Numbered from the stretch's first letter, positions 6,180-15,236 are shown. The stretch is DNA of 24,410 nucleotides from an uncultured Oscillospiraceae bacterium (GCA_934591705.1 CAKTPM010000020.1:1-24410), one strand, 5' to 3'. The notes: generated from the sequence alone by a model not told the origin. Program-made: numbers and translations.

Positions 6180-8164
6180 ACTGCCTCTCCTCCGCCTTGC
6201 ATGGTAAAGATATAGATGGGGTTTTGCCCGCTCATTAGATGGTAGCGACCGGCCTTCCTGTCCCGGGCCACCTGCAGGGACACCGTTTCCGTCTCCGAGA
6301 AGGAAAAGGCCGTGAGGCACCCGGTGAGCTCCGCCGCGGACTCCAGGGAGACCGCCGTGGCCACGATGCGCACCCGGGGATTTTTCGCCAAGGCCAGGGT
6401 CAGTATCTCCCGCAGATTCCCGGCGCTGCCGCCGATGAACACGCAGTCCGGGGCAGGCAGGTCCCGGCAGACCTCCGGGGCGCTGCCGGAAATAAGCTCC
6501 AAGTTCTCCAAGCCGAATTTCTCCCGGTTTTGCGCCAGGAGCCGCCCGGCATCCTCCCGGCGCTCCACGGCGTACACCCGGCCCTCCTTGGCCAAAAGTG
6601 CCATCTCCACGGACACAGAGCCCGTGCCCGCGCCGATGTCCCAGCAGATGCTCTGCGCCGTCAGGCGCAGCTTGGAGAGACACACCGCCCGGACCTCACT
6701 TTTCGTCATGGGCACCACCGCCGCGTCCTCTCCGTTCCGGAGGAAGGCCTCGTCCGGCAGGCCCGGCGTCACCGGGGCGTCAGGCCGGGGATTTTCGATG
6801 AGGGCCACGCTCAGAGGGTCATAGGTCCCCTCCGCCAGCGCCGCCGCCGTGCCGCATACGATGCGCTCATCTGGGTATCCCAGCCGCTGGCCGATGGAGA
6901 GATGCACGAGCCCCAGGCCGCCGGCTGTAAGGCGGCTGCAAAGGTCGTTGATGCCCCTCTCGCCGCCCACCAGCACAAAGAGGCGGCGGTTGGCCCGAAC
7001 CTCCGGCAGGATGCTGCAGCTGCGGCCATGCAGGCTCACCGTCCGAACATCCTCATAGGAGGTCTTCAGCCGGGCGCAGAGATAGGAAAGGGAGCTGAGC
7101 CCCGGCAGCACCGCCGTGTCGCAGCCCTCCAAAAGCGGCAGGAGCTTTTTGGTGCCGCTGAAAAAGCCGCTGTCCCCGGACATGACCACCGCAAAGCGGC
7201 GGTATTCCCGGTGCTGGCGGATAAAGGCGGCGATGTCACCGGGAGCGATGGCGTCATAGGTCTGCTGCCGTGGCCGGGCCACGGCCTCCAGCATCCGCTT
7301 GGCGCCGATGAGGCAATCCGCCCCCGCAATGGCCTCGCTGACCTCCTGGGTCATGCCGCCCCGGCTGCCGGGGCCGATGCCCACAATGTCCACCCGGGGG
7401 CGGCAGGTGCAGCCGAAGCGCCGGCACAGCACCGCCAGCACCTCCTCGAAGGGCAGGCCCTCCCGCTGGGGAGGCCGGCCGATGACCACCAGGCCCGCGC
7501 CGGCCCTTTGGGCCGCCGACGCCTTGGCGGGGAAGCCGCCGTTCTCCCCGCCGTCCTTGGTGACCATCCACGCCGCGGAGGAAAACCGCAGGGTAGCCAG
7601 ATCCATCTCTTCGGAAAAGGGGCCCTGCATGGCGATGATGTGGGCCGCCTCCAGCCCCGCCCGGCGGCAGGCCTCCAAGGAGGCCTCCATGGGCAGCACC
7701 CGGGCATATACCCGCCGGGCAAAGTCACTCAGGCCGCTATAAGCCGCCAGCTCCTTGCTGCCGGTGGTCAGAAGGATGTTGCCCTGGGTGTGCTCCAAAA
7801 AGGCCGCTGCCGCCGCCGCGCTCTCCACGCATACCACCCCCGCCTCCGGTGAGGAGGCCCGGCGCAGCAGCCGCAGATATTCCGTATCCGTGTCCCGGCA
7901 GGCGGCAAAAATGCTCTCGGTGATGGACACGGCGTAGGGGTGAGTGGCGTCAATGACCAGGTCAAAGGGCGTCTGGGAGAGCATACGGGTGATGTCCTCC
8001 ACGGGGATGCGCCCGGCCAGCACCCGGATGTTCTCTGCCTCCGGCAGAAGGGTCTCGCCATAGTCGGTGGCCACGCAGACCGTGGCCCGCAGGGGCTGAT
8101 GGGCCAAAAACTCCACCAGCTCCCGGCCCTCGGTGGTGCCGGCAAACACGCAGAGGTTATACAT
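6176..8164 (-). CDS. cbiJET: Trifunctional CbiJ-CbiE-CbiT fusion (precorrin-6A reductase + C5/C15 methyltransferases)
   Basis: One 662-residue frame holds three enzymes. Residues 1-250 are a precorrin-6A reductase (CbiJ/CobK), with N-terminal FAGTTEGREL, VIDATHPYA near 70 and LLTTGSKEL near 131. Residues about 255-460 are the C5 tetrapyrrole methylase CbiE, with VGIGPGSRGG at 260-269 and MSGDSGFFSGT at 328-338. Residues about 480-655 are CbiT, a Rossmann-type C15 methyltransferase/decarboxylase with DIGAGTGSVSVE at 509-520 and FIGGSAGN at 576-583. CbiE-CbiT fusion (CobL-like) is common. The added N-terminal reductase joins the enzymes acting on cobalt-precorrin-6A, -6B and -7. No stop or frame change occurs at the junctions. 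The ATG at 8164 follows AGAGG and overlaps cbiH by 8 bp. Confidence 0.93.
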   Translation of the reverse strand: MYNLCVFAGTTEGRELVEFLAHQPLRATVCVATDYGETLLPEAENIRVLAGRIPVEDITRMLSQTPFDLVIDATHPYAVSITESIFAACRDTDTEYLRLLRRASSPEAGVVCVESAAAAAAFLEHTQGNILLTTGSKELAAYSGLSDFARRVYARVLPMEASLEACRRAGLEAAHIIAMQGPFSEEMDLATLRFSSAAWMVTKDGGENGGFPAKASAAQRAGAGLVVIGRPPQREGLPFEEVLAVLCRRFGCTCRPRVDIVGIGPGSRGGMTQEVSEAIAGADCLIGAKRMLEAVARPRQQTYDAIAPGDIAAFIRQHREYRRFAVVMSGDSGFFSGTKKLLPLLEGCDTAVLPGLSSLSYLCARLKTSYEDVRTVSLHGRSCSILPEVRANRRLFVLVGGERGINDLCSRLTAGGLGLVHLSIGQRLGYPDERIVCGTAAALAEGTYDPLSVALIENPRPDAPVTPGLPDEAFLRNGEDAAVVPMTKSEVRAVCLSKLRLTAQSICWDIGAGTGSVSVEMALLAKEGRVYAVERREDAGRLLAQNREKFGLENLELISGSAPEVCRDLPAPDCVFIGGSAGNLREILTLALAKNPRVRIVATAVSLESAAELTGCLTAFSFSETETVSLQVARDRKAGRYHLMSGQNPIYIFTMQGGGEAV

Positions 8165-8888
8165 GGCGGTATCCTCTGGGGGTAATGAGACGCCCGGCCA
8201 GGGTCTTGACGGAGCTATTGCCGATGAAGACGGTGCAGAACATATCCACCTGGGCCTCCCGGAGCTCCGCCAGGGTGAGGATGCGGCTTTCCTGGCCCTC
8301 CCGGCCAATGTTGCGCACGATGCCGCAGAGCCGCTCTCCGGGCAGGCGGCGCAGGAGAATGTCGCAGGCCCGCTTCAGGTGGTCGGGTCTTCCGTGGCTG
8401 GCAGGGTTATAAAGGGCGATGGAGAGATCCGCCTCTGCGGCGCACACCAGGCGCTTTTCGATGGTCTCCCAGGCCGTCAGCCGGTCGCTGAGACTGATGA
8501 CTGCAAAATCGTGGGTCAGGGGGGCCCCCAGCACCGCCGCGCCGCTGCAGGCCGCCGTAAGGCCGGGAACCACCTCGATCTCCGGCTCCCGGCTTTCCCC
8601 CCGCAGCTCATAGACCAGGGCGGCCATGCCGTAAATGCCGCTGTCCCCGGAGCAGACCATCGCCGCCACCTTGCCGCCCCGGGCCAAATCCAGGGCCATC
8701 TGGCAGCGCTCCGTCTCCCGGGTCATAGGGGTAGAGTATAGCTCCTTGCCCGGATAGCGGTCCCGCACCAGATCCACATACACCGGGTAGCCCACGATGG
8801 CGTCACACGCCCGCAGGGCGGCATCCGCCCGCAGGGTCATGTCCTCATAGCTGCCCGGACCGATTCCCACAACAATTACCTTACCCAA
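8157..8888 (-). CDS. cbiH: Cobalt-precorrin-3 C17-methyltransferase (CbiH)
   Basis: A 243-residue SAM-dependent tetrapyrrole methylase with N-terminal VVGIGPGSYEDMT, then VCSGDSGIYGMA and VVPGLTAACSGAAVLGAPLT, typical of CbiH/CobJ. It methylates C17 and drives ring contraction. The start codon is TTG at 8888, supported by GGGAGG about 6 nt upstream. The TTG overlaps the last codons of cbiG by 8 bp (TTTGGGTAA), a translationally coupled arrangement. It follows the CbiG gene, whose product opens the lactone formed by CbiH. No accessory iron-sulfur domain is seen. Confidence 0.94.
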   Translation of the reverse strand: MGKVIVVGIGPGSYEDMTLRADAALRACDAIVGYPVYVDLVRDRYPGKELYSTPMTRETERCQMALDLARGGKVAAMVCSGDSGIYGMAALVYELRGESREPEIEVVPGLTAACSGAAVLGAPLTHDFAVISLSDRLTAWETIEKRLVCAAEADLSIALYNPASHGRPDHLKRACDILLRRLPGERLCGIVRNIGREGQESRILTLAELREAQVDMFCTVFIGNSSVKTLAGRLITPRGYRHV

Positions 8889-9891
8889 AGCGCACCTCCC
8901 AAGCTTCCGCTGCCACGGCGACGGTGACTCCGTCCCGGGCTGTTTTTCTGACGATCAATTCCCGGGCCCCCAGCAGCGCCGCCCGTTCGCAGACATTGTC
9001 CACGCCGGTGACGGACTGCACGAAGCCGGAGGCGGTGAAGTCCCCCTCCACCGCGGCCAGCTCCGGGACCGTATAAAAATGCACCGGCCAGCGGTTTTTT
9101 TCGCAGGCCGCCAAAAGCCCCGGCTCATCCCGTTTCAGGTCGATGGAATAGACCCCCCGGATGGCCGCCGGGTCCAAGCCGTTTTCCTCGAAGACTGCCG
9201 CCACCGCCGCCTCTACCGACGGGGCAGAAGTCCCCCGGCGGCAGCCGATGCCCACCCGCAGCACCCGGGGCGTAAGCCGTAGGGTCCGGGAAAAGGGGGT
9301 CTCCCGCCGCCAGCCGATGTAGATGCCCAGGTCCCCCTGGCAGGCGGCAAGGGTGCCCGCCGGCAGAGCCGCAGGCAGGGGGAACTGGCTGCAGAGGGGC
9401 ACATCCCCCTCCAGGATCGCCGCCGAGACCGCCTTGGCCAGGCCCATGTCGGAGATGGCGCAGCCCTGCCGGGCCGCCCAGTCGTCCACGGAAAAGCGGC
9501 CCCGGACATCCGTGGCGGTGGTCACCACCGCCACGGCCTTCAATTTTTCCGCCAGCGCCCGGGCCAGGGCATTGGCCCCGCCGATGTGGCCCGAGAGCAG
9601 GGGGATCACAAACCGCCCGGCCTCGTCGATGCACAGCACCGCCGGGTCGGTTTTCTTGCTTTTCACATAGGGGGCTATCTCCCGGACGGCGATGCCGCAG
9701 GCCCCCACGAAGATCAGGGCCTCCACGGCGGAAAAGCTCTCCCCGTACACGGCCTTTTCCAGGGGCAAAAATCCCGGCTCTGCCAGCCGCTCCGCGGCGT
9801 AGAGCACACACGCCCCCTCCGGCAGGGCCGCCGCCACCCGCCGGGCCGTGGCGCAGCCGCCCCGGCTATAGGCAAACAGGGCCGCCCTCAT
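8881..9891 (-). CDS. cbiG: Cobalt-precorrin-5A hydrolase (CbiG)
   Basis: A 336-residue protein. It opens the delta-lactone of cobalt-precorrin-5A and releases acetaldehyde, a step specific to the anaerobic pathway. Family features are visible: FVGACGIAVREIAPYVKSK around 62-80, LSGHIGGANALARALA around 98-113 and VTTATDVRGRFSVDDWA, followed by a C-terminal CobE-like domain with RVGIGCRRGT near 213. The ATG at 9891 overlaps the cbiF stop as ATGA, with AAGGGG upstream. Its presence marks the pathway as oxygen-independent. Confidence 0.94.
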   Translation of the reverse strand: MRAALFAYSRGGCATARRVAAALPEGACVLYAAERLAEPGFLPLEKAVYGESFSAVEALIFVGACGIAVREIAPYVKSKKTDPAVLCIDEAGRFVIPLLSGHIGGANALARALAEKLKAVAVVTTATDVRGRFSVDDWAARQGCAISDMGLAKAVSAAILEGDVPLCSQFPLPAALPAGTLAACQGDLGIYIGWRRETPFSRTLRLTPRVLRVGIGCRRGTSAPSVEAAVAAVFEENGLDPAAIRGVYSIDLKRDEPGLLAACEKNRWPVHFYTVPELAAVEGDFTASGFVQSVTGVDNVCERAALLGARELIVRKTARDGVTVAVAAEAWEVRFG

Positions 9892-10643
9892 TGCTTCCCC
9901 TTGCGATACTCCGTGGTGAAGCTGGGGTGATAGAGCAGCGAGCGCAGGTAGCTATCCCCCAGGCAGCCGCCCACCACGATGAGGGCGGTCTTGGTGAGAC
10001 CGTTGCCGCTCACCGTTTCATGGAGCGTACCCACGGTGCAGCGGAAGATGCGCTCCTCCGGCCAGGTGGCCTTATAGACCACCGCCGCCGGGGTGTCCTT
10101 CCCATAGCCGCCGGCCAAAAGCTCCGCCTGGAGGTGCTCGGTCAGGGAGGTGCTCAAAAAGAGCACCATGGTGGCCTGGTGGGCCGCCAGGGATCGGATG
10201 GACTCCCGCTCCGGCACCGGGGTGCGGCCGGGGGCCCGGGTGATGATCACCGTCTGGCTCACATCGGGCAGGGTGTATTCCGCCCGCAGGGCCGCCGCCG
10301 CCCCGCAAAAGGCGCTGACGCCGGGGCACACATCATAGGCGATGCCGCGCTTTTCCAGCTCGTCAAACTGCTCGCGCACCGCGCCGTAAATGCTGGAATC
10401 CCCGGTGTGCAGGCGTACGGTGGTCTTGCCCTCGGCCTCCACCTTCTCCACCAGGGCAATGACCTCCTCCAGCGTAAGCTTGGCGCTGTCGTGGATCTCG
10501 CAGCCGGGCTTGGTATAGTCCAGCAGGGCCGGATTCACCAAGGATCCGGCATAGATCACCACATCCGCCTGGCCCAGGAGCTTTGCCCCCCGGACGGTGA
10601 TGAGGTCGGCAGCGCCGCTGCCCGCTCCCACAAAATGTACCAT
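9888..10643 (-). CDS. cbiF: Cobalt-precorrin-4 C11-methyltransferase (CbiF)
   Basis: A 251-residue SAM-dependent tetrapyrrole methylase. VHFVGAGSGAADLITVRG begins the protein. LHTGDSSIYGA and VCPGVSAFCGAAAALRAEYT follow, and TRAPGRTPVPERE is diagnostic for CbiF/CobM. It adds the C11 methyl group to the contracted ring. ATG at 10643 has AAAGGAGG about 7 nt upstream and comes 2 bp after the cbiD stop. A longer upstream frame exists, but the Shine-Dalgarno and the family N-terminus (MVHFVGAG) fix this start. Confidence 0.95.
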   Translation of the reverse strand: MVHFVGAGSGAADLITVRGAKLLGQADVVIYAGSLVNPALLDYTKPGCEIHDSAKLTLEEVIALVEKVEAEGKTTVRLHTGDSSIYGAVREQFDELEKRGIAYDVCPGVSAFCGAAAALRAEYTLPDVSQTVIITRAPGRTPVPERESIRSLAAHQATMVLFLSTSLTEHLQAELLAGGYGKDTPAAVVYKATWPEERIFRCTVGTLHETVSGNGLTKTALIVVGGCLGDSYLRSLLYHPSFTTEYRKGKQ

Positions 10644-10645
10644 TG

Positions 10646-11758
10646 TCAGTCCTCCTTTATCCGGCGCAGCAGTGCCGCTGCGTCCTTTGTCTCGCAGAGA
10701 TAGCCATACTCCTTGGAAAAGAGGATGGCCCCCGCCTCCATATCGCCGCATTTATATCCCAGCATCTCCCCGATGCGCCCGCTGAGGCGGTGCAGCACCG
10801 GGCCGCAGAGATCCCATTCTTTTAACAGCCGCAGGGCGTCATCACAGGTGGCGCAGCGGAGAAGCGTCTCCGTTTTTGCGCCGCAGAGGCCCTCCATCCC
10901 GGCGCAGGCCGCCAGAATGTCCATGCGGCAGTCGCCATAGCGGGAGTGGGTGTTCCACATGCCCCCTGCCAGCTTCACCAGCTTGCCGATGTGCCCGATG
11001 AGAAGAGCGCCCCGGAAGCCCAGCTCCCGGCAGATGTCCAGGGCATCGCCGATGAAGTTGGAGGTCATCACCGCCGTGGCGGGGTCGATGCCCATGGCGT
11101 CCCGTATATAGTCCGCGCCGTAGTTGCCGGGAGCGAGCAGCACGAAGTCCGCGCCGCTCTCCCGGCGCTGCCGCAGCTCCACCCGGATGGTGTCCACCAG
11201 GGCCTGCTCGCTCATGGGCTCCACGATCCCCGTGGTGCCCAGGATGGAGATGCCCCCCTCGATGCCCAGCCGGGGGTTGAAGGTCTTTTTCGCCAGCGCT
11301 TCCCCCTCCGGGACGGAGATCACCACCTCCAGGCCGCCGGTATAGCCCAGGAGGGCGCAGACCTCCTGCACATTCTCCCGGATCATCCGCCGGGGCACAG
11401 AGTTGATGGCCGCCGCCCCCACGGACTGGTCCAGGCCCGGCTTTGTCACCCGGCCGATGCCGGGGCCGCCGTCGATGACGATATCCGTGCCCTCGCTTTT
11501 CCGCACCCGGGCATAGATGAGGGTGCCCCGGGTGATGTCCGGATCATCGCCGCTGTCCTTTTCAATGGCGCAGCAGGCGCTCTCCGGGGAAAGGGAGATA
11601 TCCTGCACTGCCAGGGTCAGCTCCAGGCCCTTGGGGGTCATCAGGCGGATGGTCTCCTTGCGCCGGCCGCTCAGGAGCATCCATGCGGCGGCCTTGGCCG
11701 CCGCGGCGGCGCAGGAGCCGGTGGTATAGCCCAGGCGGAGCTTTTTTCCGTCCCGCAT
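10646..11758 (-). CDS. cbiD: Cobalt-precorrin-5B C1-methyltransferase (CbiD)
   Basis: A 370-residue enzyme that methylates C1 in the anaerobic route. CbiD is structurally unrelated to the other tetrapyrrole methylases. LRLGYTTGSCAAAAAKAA at the N-terminus is the family signature, and the GGPGIGRVTKPGLD and EPMSEQAL motifs are also present. The ATG at 11758 follows GGGAG at suitable spacing, 19 bp after the cbiC stop. A GTG directly before the ATG is an alternative start that would add one residue. Confidence 0.95.
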   Translation of the reverse strand: MRDGKKLRLGYTTGSCAAAAAKAAAWMLLSGRRKETIRLMTPKGLELTLAVQDISLSPESACCAIEKDSGDDPDITRGTLIYARVRKSEGTDIVIDGGPGIGRVTKPGLDQSVGAAAINSVPRRMIRENVQEVCALLGYTGGLEVVISVPEGEALAKKTFNPRLGIEGGISILGTTGIVEPMSEQALVDTIRVELRQRRESGADFVLLAPGNYGADYIRDAMGIDPATAVMTSNFIGDALDICRELGFRGALLIGHIGKLVKLAGGMWNTHSRYGDCRMDILAACAGMEGLCGAKTETLLRCATCDDALRLLKEWDLCGPVLHRLSGRIGEMLGYKCGDMEAGAILFSKEYGYLCETKDAAALLRRIKED

Positions 11759-11777
11759 CACAAACTCCCGCACGGCC

Positions 11778-12404
11778 TCACCGCCTGATCTGGTAGAGCA
11801 TGGCGTTGCAGATGGCTGCCGCCACATTGCTGCCGCCCTTGCGGCCCCGGGCCACGATATAGGGGGCGGCAGCGGTCTCGATGATGCGCTCCTTGCTCTC
11901 CACCACATTCACAAACCCCACCGGCACGCCGATGATGAGAGCCGGGCGGAGCTTGCCCGCCTCCATCAGCGCTTCCAAGGAGAAAAGCGCCGTGGGGGCG
12001 TTGCCGATGGCGAAGATGCAGGGCTTTTCCAGGGCCGCCGCCCGCTCCATGGACACAAAGGCCCGGGTCACGCCCCGTTCCCTGGCCTCCGCCGCCACAT
12101 CGGCGTCGGACATGAAGCAGTGTACCTCCCCGCCAAGGGAGGCGAGAATGGTCTTGTTGATGCCGGCCCGGGCCATCTGGGTATCCGTAACGATGTCGCA
12201 GCCCCCCCGCAGGGCGGCGATGCCCTTTTCCACCGCGTGGGGGGAGAAGGTCAGGTTCTCCACATAGTCAAAGTCCGCCGTGGTGTGGATGACCCGCTTG
12301 ATGACCGACTCATTTTCCGGATCCAGCACCCGGTCTCCCAGCAGCTGGGTGATGATGGCCATGCTGCGCTTTTCAATGTCCATGGGCTTCATTTGCTCCA
12401 TCAT
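11778..12404 (-). CDS. cbiC: Cobalt-precorrin-8 methylmutase (CbiC)
   Basis: A 208-residue enzyme that moves the methyl group from C11 to C12 to give cobyrinic acid. VIHTTADFDYVENL carries the expected active-site histidine. FAIGNAPTALFSLEALM and IIGVPVGFVNVVESKE are hallmark CbiC/CobH motifs. The first of two tandem ATGs (12404) overlaps the cbiA stop as ATGA, with AAAGGAGA just upstream. Product and neighbour match: CbiC supplies the substrate for CbiA, encoded immediately before it. Confidence 0.95.
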   Translation of the reverse strand: MMEQMKPMDIEKRSMAIITQLLGDRVLDPENESVIKRVIHTTADFDYVENLTFSPHAVEKGIAALRGGCDIVTDTQMARAGINKTILASLGGEVHCFMSDADVAAEARERGVTRAFVSMERAAALEKPCIFAIGNAPTALFSLEALMEAGKLRPALIIGVPVGFVNVVESKERIIETAAAPYIVARGRKGGSNVAAAICNAMLYQIRR

Positions 12405-13753
12405 AGCATCTCCTTTCTCCTTCTGCAAGCCGCTAAAAACCGCGCGGCCATGGCCGGGGCGGCGTAAAAATGAACATGGGGATAGCCCGCGTAGAGCGTG
12501 TCCGTGGCATACGCACAGCGCCACTGCTTGCCGGAGGGCTTTTCCGCCAGAAAAGCGCTGCCCGGCAGCGGCGTGTCCCAGCGGTGAAATTCGTGCATGG
12601 GGATCTCCTCCCCGGCCCGGCACAGGAGGTTGTCGCTCTGCGCCGTGGCGGTGATATAGCCAAAGCGGGTGAGGCGGCCGGTGTCGAAGCAGTCCCCCGG
12701 CAAGGCGCCCACCATGGCCCGACCGGCGATGGACTGCGTCAGATACATAAAGCCGCCGCACTCAGCGATGCAGGGCATCTCTGCGTGTACGGCCTCCCGA
12801 ATTTGCCCGCGCAGGGCGGCATTTTCCTCCAGCTGTGCCGCATAGAGCTCCGGGTAACCGCCGCCTAAGTACAGGCCCTGCAGGCCGTCGGGAAGCCGTT
12901 CGTCCGCCAGCGGGCTGAAGGGTATCAGCTCCGCACCCAGCTGCCGCAGCAGGTCTAAGCTGTCCTCATAGTAAAAGCAGAAGGCCCGATCCCGCGCCAC
13001 ACCGATGCGCACCGGCGCGCCCGGCTCCGGCAGGACCGGCGGCGTAAAGCGCAGGGGCGGCGCGGCGGCGGCCAGCTCCAGCAGCGCCGGAATGTCCAGG
13101 GTCTTTTCCGCCGCCGCCGCCAGGCGGCACATTTTCTCCCGCAGGTCCGCCACCTCGTCCGCCGTGATGAGGCCCAAGTGGCGGCTCTCCAGGGTGCAGT
13201 CCTCCAGCCGGGGCAGATAGCCGCAGGGCCGCAGGCCCAGGCGGTTTTCCAGCTCCCGGGCCAGGGGGCCGTAGCTCATGGCGCTGCAGCCGTTGAGGAT
13301 GACCCCCCGGATGCCGCTGTCCGGCGCAAAGCGCAAAAAGCCCTCCACCGCCGCTATCACGGACAGAGCCGCCCCTCGGGCGCTGACCACCAGCACCACG
13401 GGGCTTTGGGTCTCCCGGGCCACCTCATAGGTGCTGGCGCGGGTGGAGGTGAGCCCGAGGCCGTCATAGTAGCCCATGACCCCCTCGATGACCGTGACAT
13501 CACATGCCCGGGCATTGCGGGCCAGGAGATAGCGCAGGGTGTCGGGTGTGAAGAAAAAAGCGTCCAGATTGGAGCTTTTGGCGCCGATGATCCGGCTGTG
13601 GAACATGGGGTCGATGTAATCCGGGCCGCACTTGGCCGCCCCCACCCGCAGACCCCGCAGCACCAGGGCTTGCAGGAGGGCGCAGGTAAGGGTGGTCTTG
13701 CCGCAGCCGCTGTTGGTGCCGGCCAGCACCAGCCGGGGGACTTTTTGCTCCAT
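12401..13753 (-). CDS. cbiA: Cobyrinic acid a,c-diamide synthase (CbiA)
   Basis: A 450-residue glutamine-dependent amidotransferase that amidates the a and c side chains of cobyrinic acid. The P-loop is AGTNSGCGKTT (about residues 11-21), followed by KCGPDYIDPMFH and VIEGVMGYYDG. The C-terminal glutaminase domain carries the nucleophile cysteine in IAECGGFMYL, after YLGGGYPELYAAQLEEN. ATG at 13753 follows GAGAGGA, 9 bp after the cbiL stop. The gene is full length with no oddities. Confidence 0.95.
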   Translation of the reverse strand: MEQKVPRLVLAGTNSGCGKTTLTCALLQALVLRGLRVGAAKCGPDYIDPMFHSRIIGAKSSNLDAFFFTPDTLRYLLARNARACDVTVIEGVMGYYDGLGLTSTRASTYEVARETQSPVVLVVSARGAALSVIAAVEGFLRFAPDSGIRGVILNGCSAMSYGPLARELENRLGLRPCGYLPRLEDCTLESRHLGLITADEVADLREKMCRLAAAAEKTLDIPALLELAAAAPPLRFTPPVLPEPGAPVRIGVARDRAFCFYYEDSLDLLRQLGAELIPFSPLADERLPDGLQGLYLGGGYPELYAAQLEENAALRGQIREAVHAEMPCIAECGGFMYLTQSIAGRAMVGALPGDCFDTGRLTRFGYITATAQSDNLLCRAGEEIPMHEFHRWDTPLPGSAFLAEKPSGKQWRCAYATDTLYAGYPHVHFYAAPAMAARFLAACRRRKEML

Positions 13754-13762
13754 AGCGTCCTC

Positions 13763-14449
13763 TCAATCCGCCACGATGGTGGCAAAATAGCTGATCTCCT
13801 CCGGCAGCTCCCGGAGGTCGGTATAGACCTGCTCTGTTTCCAGTCCGCAGTCGGCCACCAGGCCGGCACGGTCCAGCAGGCCCCGGCGCTCCAAGGCCTC
13901 GGCTACCCGGTGGATGCCCTTGCCGGACTTCATCAGCACCTTGGTCCCCGGCAGGGAGAGGGCCGTGTCCATGTCCATGCTGCTGGGCAGAATGTGGAGG
14001 GGCTCGTCCATCCGGGTCAAGCTCCGGCCCAGCCGGGCCGCCACAGCGCAAAAGCTGGTAACGCCGGGGAGCATCACGGCTTCAAAGCCGTCGTCCCGGA
14101 CAAGCTCCAGGATGTAGTAGGCCGTGGCGTAAACGGACACATCCCCCAGGTTCACCATGGCCACATCCCGGCCCGCCGAGAGCTCTTTTTCAATGGCCTC
14201 GGCGGCGGTGCGGTAGCTCTGCTGCCGGGCCTTTTCCTCCCGGAGCATGGTAAAGGTCAGGGGCAAAAGGGTTTTGCCCGCCAAATCCACCGCCCCGGCG
14301 GCAATGTCCAGAGCCAGGCTCCGGCCCTCCCTGGTCCGGGGCGCGGCCACAACAGGGCAGCTCTCCAGCACCCGGCAGGCCTGGCGGGTCATCAGCTCCG
14401 GATCCCCGGGGCCCACGCTGACGGCGTAAAAAATTCCTTGCTTATCCAC
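13763..14449 (-). CDS. cbiL: Cobalt-precorrin-2 C20-methyltransferase (CbiL)
   Basis: A 228-residue SAM-dependent tetrapyrrole methylase, the first methylation after chelation. YAVSVGPGDPELMTRQA lies at the N-terminus, with VAMVNLGDVSVYATAYYI and VMLPGVTSFCAVAARLG further on, matching CbiL/CobI. A GTG start at 14449 is chosen because AAGGAGGAG lies just upstream and the family N-terminus begins there; the longer ATG frame (14500) would run into the ATPase gene and has no advantage. It lies 13 bp after the ABC ATPase stop and opens the synthetic half of the operon. Confidence 0.93.
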   Translation of the reverse strand: MDKQGIFYAVSVGPGDPELMTRQACRVLESCPVVAAPRTREGRSLALDIAAGAVDLAGKTLLPLTFTMLREEKARQQSYRTAAEAIEKELSAGRDVAMVNLGDVSVYATAYYILELVRDDGFEAVMLPGVTSFCAVAARLGRSLTRMDEPLHILPSSMDMDTALSLPGTKVLMKSGKGIHRVAEALERRGLLDRAGLVADCGLETEQVYTDLRELPEEISYFATIVAD

Positions 14450-14462
14450 GGTAAGCTCCTCC

Positions 14463-15233
14463 TTAGGGCGCAAATTCCAAAGTGTCGAAGCAGGGGTCAT
14501 ACTTCCCCGGCTCCATCTGATAAAGCTTGGCGATATACTCCCGGGTGAAGATCTCCTCCGGGGGGCCGATGCGGTCGATCCTGTCTCCGGCCACGCACAC
14601 CACGGTGTCGGAGATGCGCTCGGCCAGCTCCAGCTCGTGGAGGGACAGCAGCACCGCCAGGTCGTTTTCCCGGACCATGCGCTTGAGCACCGTCAGCAGC
14701 TCCAGCTTGTAGCGGATGTCCAAAAAGCTGGTGGGCTCGTCCAGCACGATGATCTCCGGCTCCTGGCACAGGGCCCGGGCCAGCAGAATACGCTGACGCT
14801 GGCCGTCACTGACGGCGGAAAAGGGCCGGTCTGCAAAGTCCAGTCCCCCTACCTGCTCCAAGGAGCGCTCCACGATGGCCCGGTCCTCCGGCTGCAGGAT
14901 GCCCAGCCGCCCGGTATAGGGGTAGCGGCCGGAGCTCACCACATCCCGGCAGGTCATCAGCTCCGGCTCCATGCGGGCAGTCATCAAAATGGCCATGCGC
15001 CGGGCGATCTCGTTGCGGCTGCGGGCCTGCATGTCCTTGCCGTCCAGAAACACCGTGCCCCCCACCCGGGGAAGCTGGCCGATGACGGTTTTTAATATGG
15101 TGGACTTCCCCGACCCGTTGGGGCCGATGAGCGTCACGATCTTGCCCCGCTGCACATGGAGGGGGATGTCCTCGATCAGGGGCCTTCCGTGGTAGCCCAC
15201 GGTCAAAGCCCTGGTTTCCAGATACGCTGCCAT
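14463..15233 (-). CDS. ABC transporter ATPase, FecE/BtuD family
   Basis: A 256-residue cytoplasmic nucleotide-binding subunit. Walker A GPNGSGKST spans 37-45, Walker B with catalytic glutamate is IIVLDEP (161-167), the D-loop follows (SFLD) and the switch histidine is near 199 (LLSLHE). The signature is VSDGQ (141-145) rather than LSGGQ. The usual Q-loop glutamine after strand 3 is not evident: the region reads MAILMTARMEPELMT (80-94). It belongs with the permease and binding protein directly upstream (gap of 3 bp to the permease stop). Substrate may be a corrinoid, another tetrapyrrole or a metal chelate. Location inside a cobalamin-riboswitch operon favours a corrinoid or cobalt compound. 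Confidence 0.9.
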   Translation of the reverse strand: MAAYLETRALTVGYHGRPLIEDIPLHVQRGKIVTLIGPNGSGKSTILKTVIGQLPRVGGTVFLDGKDMQARSRNEIARRMAILMTARMEPELMTCRDVVSSGRYPYTGRLGILQPEDRAIVERSLEQVGGLDFADRPFSAVSDGQRQRILLARALCQEPEIIVLDEPTSFLDIRYKLELLTVLKRMVRENDLAVLLSLHELELAERISDTVVCVAGDRIDRIGPPEEIFTREYIAKLYQMEPGKYDPCFDTLEFAP

Positions 15234-15236
15234 GCC

